This document shows, in pieces, positions 54,748-64,000 of a stretch of DNA of 64,000 nt. The position numbers were made by a program, and so were the translations under genes. The notes below the pieces were generated by a model. That model had not been told where the DNA came from. It worked only from the letters and a program-made list of their open reading frames with translations, and did not search any database. Each line of letters opens with the position of its first letter. The first letter of the stretch is position 1. Source of the DNA: Pseudomonas denitrificans (nom. rej.) (lineage in GTDB: Bacteria; Pseudomonadota; Gammaproteobacteria; Pseudomonadales; Pseudomonadaceae); assembly GCF_008807415.1 (NCBI RefSeq), contig NZ_CP043626.1:1302001-1366000 (forward strand), written 5' to 3'.

Positions 54748-55027
54748 GATCATTTCCCTACTTTGAGTTGTTATCGCTTCATCACGGGACTGGCCCGCCG
54801 ACCATTCCGCTGGCGATCGGGCCGAGAGGAAACATAGACGATATCCATGAGAGCGTCGGGCTCGCGGTTATTGAGCGAATTGCCGGCGAATGCCGGCTAT
54901 CGGGCCATTGACGTCAGCTTTCCATCAGGCATTATGGTGAGATCAATCCAATAACAATTTGCCAGCTTGCAGTCGTCGTACCGGAGCCGGTGCGGCTTTG
55001 CGTGTGTGCTCTCAGGGAGGAGGCCAT

Positions 55028-58000
55028 ATGTTCAGGCATTGGTTCGCGTCGTCGGCCGTTCGCAAGCATCAGTCCGGCGCCATGCGCTCCCCACTGGCCC
55101 TGAGCCTCGAAGCCAGGATGATGTTCGACGGCGCGGTCGCCGCCACCGTCGCGGATACCGCCGCCAGCCCGGGCGCCGATCATCCCGCCGCCCAGGACAA
55201 GACACCCACCGACTCGTCCTCCCACGACACCCTCGCCGCAGCCCCCACTGCTTCCTCCGACCAGCGCCATGAAGTGGTGTTCGTCGACAGCAAGGTCGCC
55301 AACTACCAGCAGCTGGTCGCCAGCCTGAAGCCGGGTACCGAAGTGGTGGTGCTCGACGGCAACAAGGACGGCCTGCAGCAGATCGCCCAGTACCTCAACG
55401 GCCGCACCGGCATCGACGCCATCCATATCCTCAGCCACGGCGAAGAGGGTGAGGTGCATCTGGGCAACACCGTGCTCAGCGCCGACAACCTGGCCAGCAA
55501 GGCCTCGCAACTGTCCGCCATCGGCGACAGCCTGGATGCCGACGGCGACATCCTTCTATACGGCTGCGACGTGGCCAAGGGCTCCGGCGAAGTGCTGCTT
55601 CAGCAGCTATCGGCGCTCACCCGCGCCGACGTGGCTGCCTCCACCGATCGCACCGGCGCCGCGGCCCTGGGCGGCAACTGGACGCTGGAAGCCCACACCG
55701 GCAGCATCGAGACGCAGCGCCCCTGGGCTTCCGACAGCGGCCCCGATTATGCCGACCTGCTGGCGCTACCCTCGGCAAACCAGTCGCTGGGCGACATCTA
55801 CTGGACCAACAACACCGGCGGCAACACGGTGGATGGCTTCACCCTCAGTGAATCCACGGGGGCGGTGCGGGAGAGCTCGCCGGGCTCGATCTATTTCAGC
55901 TCGAGTTCCGTGGCCGACGGAAACGGTAACTACTACTACCAGCTGACCTGGACTGCGGATAACGTTGACCTTGGCAAGTTCGACCTGGACGGCCTGGTAA
56001 TCCAGTGCTTCGGCGGCAGCATGACCAACTACCAGCTCGACGTCAGCGCGATTTCCGGGGGCGCGACGGTTACCCAGTCGTTCACCTTCTCGGGTGCACA
56101 GGGGCCGCTGACCGTCAACATCGACAGTTCGATGTTCAACGACATCAGCGGTTTCACCCTGCGCGTCACCAATCTCAACGGCTCCACATCGGTCGCCAAC
56201 ATGGACCTGCAGCAGGTCCTGCTCACCGACCTGAAGGGACCCAACGCCGACCCGGTGCTCGGCGGGCTCAATGGCAGGACCGCGAGCTTCACCGAGGACA
56301 GCGGGCCGACGCTGATCGATGCGGCGGGTCTGGCCACGGTGAGCGACAGCGACTCGGCGAACTTCGATGGCGGTCAGTTGCGCGTGGCGATCACCTCCGG
56401 CCAGCAGTCGCTGGAGGACGTTCTGGGCATTCGCAACCAGGGGACCGGCGCTGGCCAGATCAGCGTTTCGGGCGCAAATATCTCCTACGGCGGAGTGCTC
56501 ATCGGCACTTACACGGGGGGCAGCGGCGGCAGCAACCTGGTGGTGACGTTCAACTCCGTGGCCACCGCGGCGGCAGCCCAGGCGCTGGTGCGCAACCTGA
56601 CCTACGTGAACAGCAACGGGCTTGACCCCAACACCTCGGCACGCACCATCAGTGTGACCGTCTCCGATGGCGACGGCGGCACCAGTGCAGCATCGAACGT
56701 TACCCTCAGTGTGATCGCCACCAACGACGCCCCGATGCTCGCGCCGGCCAACAACGTCATCGGCTATACCGAGAACGCAGCCGCAGTGGCGCTGAGCCCC
56801 ACGCTGACCCTGGTGGACGATGGCAGCAGCTTCCAGAAGGCGACAGTCACCATCAGCGATCTGCGCGTCGGCGATTCCCTCACCGTCGGCAGTCCGGGCG
56901 CTTTTGCCACCAGCTACAACAGTGCCACCGGCGTCCTGACGATCACCGGTGGCGGCAGTGCCGCCGCGTTGCAGGCCGTCCTGCGCTCGGTGAGTTTCTC
57001 CTCCAGCTCGGATGACCCGACCTTCGGGGGGCCGATACCACCCGGCAGATCAACTTCGTGGTCACCGACAGCGCTGGCGCTGACTCCAACACCGCCGTCG
57101 TCCAGGTGGCGATCACCGCCATCAACGACGCGCCGACCCTGTCCGGCGGCCCTTACACCTGGGTGGGTACCAGCGAAGACACCAGCTCCCAGGCCGTCAC
57201 GGTCAGCAGCCTGCTGGCCGGCGTTACCTACGCCGACGTCGATGGCCCCGCCAGCGGAATCGCCCTGACAGCCAGCACCGGCAGCAGCGTCTGGCAGTAC
57301 TCCACCGATGGCGTGACCTGGACCGATGTTGGCGCGGTGTCCAATGGCAGCGCGCTGCTGCTGTCGGGCAGTACCCTGCTTCGCTATGTGCCCGATGGCA
57401 AAAACGGTGGGACGGCCACACTGACTTTCCGCGCCTGGGACCAGACCTTCGGCATCGCCTCCCTCAACGGCATTCGCTCCACCTCCGATACCAGCTCCAA
57501 CGGCGGCAGCACGGCGTTCTCGACAGGCATCGCGCAGGCAACGATCAGCGTCAGCAGCGTCAACGATGCGCCCGTGTTGAGCCCCTCCAGCCCGGTGCTC
57601 AACACGCTGACCGACGGTGACGTGAATAACGTCGGACAGGCGGTTTCCAGCCTCATCACCGGTCAGGTCAGCGACGTGGACACGGGCGCGGTGCAGGGCA
57701 TTGCCATCACCGGCCTGAGCTCCGGCGTCGGTGGCACCTGGCAGTTCAGCCTGGACAGCGGCGCCAGCTGGCAGGACGTCGGTACGGTTTCCACGGCTTC
57801 GGCGCTGCTGCTGCGCAGCAGCGATCGGGTGCGCTTCGTGCCCGACGGCGTCCATGGCACCACTGCCAGCTTCACCTTCAAGGCCTGGGACCAGAGCGGC
57901 ATCACCGCCGGCCAGCAAGGGTTCAAGCTCGATGCTTCCAGCAGCGGCGGCACCACGCCGTTCTCCTTGGTCAGCGATACCGCCAGCGTTACAGTCGTCG

Positions 58001-61000
58001 CAGTCAATGATGCGCCGACGGTCACTAGCAGTGGCGGCAGCGCGGCGTTCGTCGAAGGGGCGGACGTGGCGTCCACGCCGGTGGTGGTCGACAGCGGCCT
58101 CACCGTGTCGGACAGCGATTCGCCGCTGCTCTACAGCGCCTTGGTGAAGATCACTGGCAATTTGCGGCCCTCCGAGGATGTGCTTGGATTCACCAACGAT
58201 CCTGCCACCATGGGTGACATCAGCGGCAGCTACAACGCCGCCACTGGCACAATGACCTTCACTTCCGCCAGTGGCGCCAGCGCGGCCCAGTGGCAGGCAG
58301 CGTTGCGCTCGGTGACCTACAGCAACAGCTCGGACACCCCGGACACCACCACGCGCAGCGTCAGTTTCAGCGTGAGCGACGGCCAGCTCGACAGCGCCGA
58401 CGTCACGCGCAGCGTGACCGTGACGGCCGCCAACGATTCTCCTCAGCTCAGCCTGCCCGGCGTGATCAGTCTCAGCGAAGACGCTACCGGGATCATTACC
58501 GGCATCGTTGTCTCCGACGTCGACGCGGGTACCGGCAACGTTCAGGTCACCTTCACGCTGCCGGCCAACAGCGGCATCCTGTTCGCGACCGTCAGCGGAA
58601 ACATCGCGGTTGACACGGGGCTCAACACCATCTCCCTCACCGGCAAGGTCGCGGACATCAACGCCTACATCGCCGGGATGAACCTCTTCTACTCGCCGAA
58701 CGCGAACTTCAACGGCAACGTCACCCTCGGTGTCAGTATCACTGACCTGGGCAACAGCGGTGGCCCGGCGAAGACTGACAGCGGCAGCCTGATCCTGCAG
58801 GTCGACGCGGTGAACGATGCGCCGAGCACCCCCGTGGTGCCGTTGTTGCCGGTGAGTGGCAGCGAGGACGTCCCCCTGGTGTTGAACGGCATCAGCTTCA
58901 GCGACATCGATGCCGGATCGGGTGTGGTCCAGGCGACCTTCAGCGTCGCCCCGGGCAGCGGCACCTTCAGTGCCCTGGCGGGCGCCGGCGTAACGCTGAC
59001 AGGCTCGGGCACCAACCAGCTGGTGCTCAGCGGCAGCCTCAGCGATATCAACGCCTTCATCGCCGGCAGCCAGGTGAGCTACCTGTCGGCGGCCAACGCT
59101 TCGGGCATCGTCATCGTGACGGTCAGCCTCAATGACCGCGGCAATACCGGCACGGGCGGCGCCAAGGTTTCATCGGCCACCTTCAACCTGGACATCAGCC
59201 CGGTGAACGACGCTCCGGTGAACAGCGTGCCGGGTGCCCAGACGGTGCTCTCGAACGAAACGCTGGTCTTCAGCGCCGGCAATGGCAACGCGATCTCCAT
59301 CTCGGACGTGGATGTCGCGGGTGGGAACCTGCGCGTGACGCTCGTCGGCATCAACGGGCTGATCACCCTGGGCAGCATCTCGGGCCTGTCGTTCCTGGCC
59401 GGTGATGGCACAGTCGATGCCATCATGACTTTCGATGGCTCCCTCGCCGACATCAACAATGCGCTCGCAGGGCTGAGCTTCACCCCAATGGCCGGCTACC
59501 ACGGCGCGGCTTCGCTGCAGATCATCACCAATGACCAGGGGCAGTCCGGCTCCGGTGGCCAGCAGACCGATACCGATATCATCTCGATCAACGTCGAGCA
59601 GCCCAACCCGCGTATCGTCGGCGTCAGTGCCGGCACCCCGGACGGCACCTACAAGGTCGGTGATCAGATTCTGGTCCTCGTCGAGTTCGACCAGAGCGTC
59701 AGCGTCGACACCACCTCCGGCAGGCCGAGCCTGCTGCTGGAAACCGGCACCATCGACCGCACCGCCCAGTACCTGGGCGGCAGCGGCAGCAACGTCCTGT
59801 CGTTCCTCTATACCGTGCAGGCCGGCGACCAGAGTGCGGACCTCAACATTGCCGGCGTCGGCGCGCTGTCGCTCAACGGCGCGAGGATCTTCAACGCGCG
59901 CCTGGACGATGCCTTCAGCGACCTGCCGGACCCGGCCAGCATCGACAGCCTGGCCAGTCGCGCCAACCTGGTGATCGACGGCGTGGCGCCTGTCGTCAAC
60001 AGTGTCACGGTGCCAGCCAACGGCACCTACGTGGCGGGGCAGAACCTCGATTTCGTCGTCAACTTCAGCGAGAACGTGATTGTCGACACCAGTGGGGGCA
60101 CGCCGAACATCCTCGTGACGCTGGATGGCGGAGGCACCGTACTGGCCCAGTACCTCAGCGGCAGCGGCAGCACGGCCCTGCTGTTCCGCCTGGTGGTATC
60201 CAGTGGTCAGTTCGACAGCAACGGCATCAGCCTTGGCTCGACCATCCAGACCGGCGGCGGCACCCTGCGTGACAGCGCCGGCAACGACATCAACACAAGC
60301 CTGAACAGCGTGGCGAGTACCACCGGCGTGCTGGTCGATGCCGTGGCGCCCACGGTCAGCAGTGTCAGTGTGCCGGCAGGCGTTCCCTACAACGCCGGCG
60401 ATACCCTGACCTTCGTGGTCAACACCAGTGAAGCCGTGCTGGTAAACGGCAGCCCGCGGTTGGCCCTGGACATCGGTGGCAGGACGGTATTCGCCGACCT
60501 CGTCGCTGGTTCCGGCACCTCGACCCTGGTGTTCCAGTACACCGTCCAGGCCGGTGACAACGACGCCGACGGTATCAGCGTGAACGGTCTCTCCGCCAAC
60601 GGCGCCACCCTGCGCGATGCCGTCGGCAACAACATGAACCTGACGCTCAATAATGTGGGTGCCACCTCCGGCGTGATCGTCGACACCGTGGCACCGACAC
60701 CCAGCGCCATCGTCACCCTCGACCCGTCGCCGACCAATGCCGGCAGCGTGCGCTACACCGTGACCTTCAGCGAAGGCGTCAGTGGCGTCGACCTGAGTGA
60801 CTTCGCGCTGGTCGGCACTGGCACCGCCGCGGGCAGCCTGATCGGCCTGCAGCAGATCGACGCGCGCACCTACCAGATCACTGTCAGCGGGGTTTCCGGT
60901 ACCGGCACCCTGGGCCTGAACCTCAACGGCAGCGGCACCGGCATCCTCGACGCGGCTGGCAACCCGCTCAGCGGCGGGCTGACCGGCGCGGTGTACAGCG

Positions 61001-62196
61001 TCGACCGCGATGCCCCGACCGTTACCGCGGTCAGCGTGCCTGCGGGGAGTCTCAACAACGCGGGCGACACCCTCGAATTCGTGGTGCAGACCAGCGAAGC
61101 CGTGGTGGTGGACGGCTCGCCGAAACTGGCCATCGACATGGGCGGGCGCACCGTCTACGCCGACTACGTCAGCGGCTCGGGCAGCAACAGCCTGGTGTTC
61201 CGCTACACCATCCAGGCTGGCGACAACGACGCCGACGGCATCCAGGTCAGTGGGCTTTCCGCCAACGGCGGCTCCCTGCGCGACGCCACCGGCAACGCAC
61301 TGAATCCTTCGCTGAACGGCATCGGTGACAGCCATGGCGTGCTGGTCGATACCCGCGCGCCCACCGCCACCGGAGTCGTGCGGCTGGACCCGTCGCCCAC
61401 CGGCGCAAGCACGGTGAACTTCCTGGTGACTTTCGACGAGGACGTCAGCGGCGTCGATGCCGGCGATTTCTCCCTGGTGACCAGCAACTCCGCCAGCGGC
61501 AGCATACTCTCCGTCGTGCAAGTGGATGCCCGCATCTACCGCGTAACCGTCGGCAGCGTGAGCGGGCAGGGCAGCCTGGGCCTGGCGGTCAACGCCGGCG
61601 GCATCAGCGATGCGGCCGGCAACGCGCTGGCGAACTCGCTGCGGGGCGACAGCTATGTGATCGGCTCGCTGTCCGATGGCGATCCGGAGTTCCGTGTCAC
61701 CACGCCGGGCGTTCCGGCCTTGCCGTCGCCCACGCCATTGCAACCCGATGTGCCGGTGGTTGTCACGCCGCAAGGCACCTCGCCGGTGCTGCCGCCGTCG
61801 CTGTTCCCCAGCGAAGGAACCGGCGGCCTGCCACCGCTGGGCAATATCTTCGTGAACAACGGCGCACCGTCGCAGAGCTTCATTGCCCAGGCCTTTGGCA
61901 GCTCGTCGTTCGGCGACGGCAGTGGCAAGGGCTTCCTGGGCTTCGGCGGCGGTGACGCAGGCGTCTTCGGCAGCAGCACGCTGGCCGGCATCTTCGATAG
62001 CGACGGTTTCGACGACAGCTCGCCGCTGAAGGCCTTCGACCGTCGCAGCGGCGATATCGACCAGGGCATCCGCGGCATCTTCGGCGCGCCGAGCCTGACG
62101 CAGCAACTGCAGCAGATCCACGAATCCGAACAACAACCATTGCGCGAGCTGGCCTGGGCGCTGGGGCAAGTAGCCCAGGACCGCGACGCATCCTGA
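55028..62196 (+). CDS. Giant DUF4347 repeat adhesin, one apparent frameshift
   Basis: A 2,389-residue protein when one base is added at the six-G run 57026-57031; a single frame then covers 7.2 kb. ATG 55028 follows AGGGAGGAGG. An N-terminal LEAR-M-M-F-D-G (27-35) is LEPR-like. DUF4347 lies at about 81-235 (I-L-S-H-G-E-E-G). Seven V-N-D-A-P-type cadherin/VCBS-like units and five V-D-x-x-A-P-T Ig-like units follow. No RTX glycine-rich repeats were seen. It probably is a surface or secreted adhesin, with the TolC-like gene next to it. Confidence 0.85.
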
Positions 62197-62258
62197 TCAC
62201 CACATCGCCAAGTAGAAAAAGCACAAGAACGAAGCCGTAACGAGGGGGACGGCCAGGG

Positions 62259-63683
62259 ATGAAAAAACACACGACCTTGCTAGGGATCAGCTTGTTGGCG
62301 CTTGCCGTGTCCGGCTGCGCCGTCACCACGCAACCCATCGACCGTAGCGTCAGCGAGCAACGCGCCCGCGACGACCTGCAGGCGATGTTCAAGGATCAGG
62401 AGCCGCTCAGCGGCCCGCTGACCCTGCACGAGGCCATGGCCCGTGCGGTGAAGTACAACCTCGAGTCGCGTCTGAAGGTAATGGAGGAGGCGCTGTCGCG
62501 CCGGCAACTCGATCTCGCCACCTTTGACATGCTGCCGCGCATGGCGCTCGAGGCCGGTTACGCCGGGCGCAACAACCAGAGCGCTTCCAGCAGCCAGAGC
62601 GTGCTGACCAACACCCAGTCGCTGGAACCCTCCACCTCGCAGGACCGCGACCGCGACGTCGCCGACCTGACCATGGTGTGGAACGTGCTGGACTTCGGCG
62701 TCAGCTATGTCAGCGCCAAGCAGCAGGCCGACCAGCGCCTGATCGTCCAGGAGCGCCGACGCAAGGTGGTGCAGACCATCATCCAGGACGTGCGCTCGGC
62801 ATACTGGCGCGCGGTCGCCGCACAACGCCTGCTCGACCGTATCGACGCGCTGATGGCACGGGTCGACGGCGCGCGCAAGGACAGCCAGCAGATGAGCCAG
62901 CAGCGCATTGGCGACCCGGTCCAGGCGCTGGGCTACCAGCGCGCCCTGATCGAGGCCAGCCGCCAGCTGGAAGAACAGCGCCGCGCACTGTCGCTGGCGA
63001 AGACCGAACTCGCCACCCTGATCAACCTGCCGCTGGGCACCGAGCTGACCCTCGCCGCGCCGGAAGGCTACGACGTGCCGGAGCTGAAGGTGGGCCTCGA
63101 GCAACTGGAGCAGCAGGCCCTGGCCAGCCGCCCGGAACTGCGCGAGCAGGACTACCAGGCACGGATCAGCGCTGCGGAAACCCGCAAGGCCATGCTGCGT
63201 CTGCTGCCGGGCCTGGAGTTCTCCGCTGGCGGGCACTACGACTCCAACAGCTTCCTGGTCAACAACCGCTGGGCCGACTACGGCGTGAAGGTCACCTGGA
63301 ACCTGTTCAACGTCCTGTCCGCCCCGGCCGCCATCGACGTTGCCAAGGCCGGTGAAGACGTCAACGTGGCGCGCCGGCAGGCCATGTCGATGGCCGTGCT
63401 GGCGCAGCTCTACGTGGCCAACGCCAACTACAACGAGGCGCGCCGCCAGTTCGTCACCACCCAGGAGCTGGCCAGCCTGGACACCCAGATCGTCGGCCAG
63501 CTGCGCAACCGCCACCAGGCGCAGGGCATCGGTGAGCTGGACCTGATCCAGGGCGAGCTCAATGCCCTGCAGGCGGACCTGCGCCGCGACCTGGCCTACG
63601 CCGAACTGCGCAACAGCTATGGCCAGGTATTCGCCTCGGCCGGCGTCGATCCGCTGCCCAGCAACGCCCCGATACCAAGCTGA
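62259..63683 (+). CDS. TolC-family outer-membrane lipoprotein
   Basis: A 474-residue protein as read. The lipobox L-A-V-S-G-C20 makes it a lipoprotein of the OprM/CusC type. Two TolC/OEP repeats with long helices follow. Adding a base in the four-C run 63667-63670 extends it to TAA at 63745 (495 residues, helical end D-T-K-L-T-T-L-A-N-G-L-A-E-K-E-R-Q-L). It is 62 bp behind the adhesin, so it is the likely outer-membrane channel for the cluster. Confidence 0.9.
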   Translation: MKKHTTLLGISLLALAVSGCAVTTQPIDRSVSEQRARDDLQAMFKDQEPLSGPLTLHEAMARAVKYNLESRLKVMEEALSRRQLDLATFDMLPRMALEAGYAGRNNQSASSSQSVLTNTQSLEPSTSQDRDRDVADLTMVWNVLDFGVSYVSAKQQADQRLIVQERRRKVVQTIIQDVRSAYWRAVAAQRLLDRIDALMARVDGARKDSQQMSQQRIGDPVQALGYQRALIEASRQLEEQRRALSLAKTELATLINLPLGTELTLAAPEGYDVPELKVGLEQLEQQALASRPELREQDYQARISAAETRKAMLRLLPGLEFSAGGHYDSNSFLVNNRWADYGVKVTWNLFNVLSAPAAIDVAKAGEDVNVARRQAMSMAVLAQLYVANANYNEARRQFVTTQELASLDTQIVGQLRNRHQAQGIGELDLIQGELNALQADLRRDLAYAELRNSYGQVFASAGVDPLPSNAPIPS

Positions 63684-63835
63684 CCACCCTGGCCAATGGC
63701 CTGGCCGAGAAAGAGCGCCAGCTCGACAGCGGCAACGTGCAGTAATCGCCCCAGGCGTGCCAGTGCCGCCGCGCTACTGGTACGCCGAGGGCTATGCGCC
63801 TGCTGCGAGCTTGCGGGTCATCCGAGCGGGCGCGC

Positions 63836-64000
63836 TCAACCTGTTGCTTTGCAATCCTCGGCCTGCTGCTTTGGCGCAGGCTGAGGAGCTGCCTTGGCCC
63901 CGGACAACCGCGACACGCCGAACAACACCAGTGCCAGCCCGGCAATCTGGTAGACGGTGATCGCCTCACCGAGCAGCGCCCAGGAGGCAAATACGGTCAG
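63836..64000 (-). CDS. EamA/DMT transporter, C-terminal fragment (5' part outside window)
   Basis: The reverse strand from the window edge reads 54 residues to TGA at 63836. T-V-F-A-S-W-A-L-L-G-E-A-I-T, then I-A-G-L-A-L-V-L-F-G-V, are the last two helices of an EamA repeat. It is convergent with the TolC gene and ends the cluster. Confidence 0.75.
   Translation of the reverse strand: MTVFASWALLGEAITVYQIAGLALVLFGVSRLSGAKAAPQPAPKQQAEDCKATG

Noticed and set aside
53540..54753. A prophage or tailocin
   Set aside because: Only collar-type proteins are present; no tail, capsid, lysis or integrase genes are seen within 10 kb.
59170..62169. A 999-codon open frame antisense to the adhesin gene
   Set aside because: High-GC repeat coding on the other strand opens this frame; its composition is low-complexity and it matches no family.

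Overview
The window is high-GC bacterial chromosome with the gene style of a Pseudomonas of the aeruginosa/nitroreducens/citronellolis type. This rests on dense AraC, LysR and GlxA-type regulators, FecI/FecR/TonB signalling, BRO-N genes, REP-like palindromes ending in CTCGCTCCTAC, and many catabolic genes. No rRNA, tRNA, CRISPR array, insertion sequence or integrase was seen. Species assignment is inference.

Layout. (1) 1-17 kb holds amine/amide catabolism and transport: a FAD amine oxidase (cut by the left edge), a SnoaL-AraC fusion regulator, a plant-type aminoaldehyde dehydrogenase, an APC permease, two amidohydrolase/LysR divergent pairs arranged as mirror images, a C45 acyltransferase-like hydrolase, an MHS transporter, an EamA exporter, a 2-hydroxyacid dehydrogenase and a BRO-N protein. 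(2) 17.2-18.7 kb is mostly non-coding, with a nested set of inverted repeats and one orphan gene. (3) 18.7-31.3 kb, bounded by tautomerase/AraC pairs, has a YahK-like alcohol dehydrogenase, a NepI-like exporter and a periplasmic molybdenum hydroxylase system (2Fe-2S subunit, Tat-exported Mo subunit, tri-haem cytochrome c, YkgJ, XdhC, secreted cupin and carboxymuconolactone decarboxylase). (4) 31.5-36 kb is a Fur-box-preceded FecI-FecR-TonB receptor iron-uptake unit and a truncated globin. (5) 36.2-40.3 kb is a Baeyer-Villiger monooxygenase, hydrolase and SDR operon, facing a TetR gene across an array of TGACAAC operators. (6) 40.4-45.8 kb carries LysE, DyP peroxidase, LysR/SDR and a MarR-methyltransferase-thioesterase operon with a perfect 20-bp palindrome in front. 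(7) 45.8-63.8 kb is the most unusual part.

Region 7 encodes two HlyD-type adaptors (one with a GAF-like cytoplasmic head), a PqqD-like/M50-like/HlyD fusion membrane protein, an Asp/Asn-hydroxylase-like enzyme, a sulfotransferase-like protein, a GNAT enzyme, a small DUF6916-like protein, two phage-tail-collar (microcystin-dependent) proteins, a roughly 2,390-residue DUF4347 repeat adhesin and a TolC-family lipoprotein. A PhyH dioxygenase is divergent. No ABC ATPase and no phage structural or lysis genes are visible. I propose an envelope-spanning export and modification system built on an M50-like protein, with the collar proteins and/or the adhesin as cargo.

Seven genes in the window are broken in the same way: each is restored by adding one base in or beside a G/C run. 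This points to homopolymer under-calling rather than true decay, so these genes are described as probably intact.
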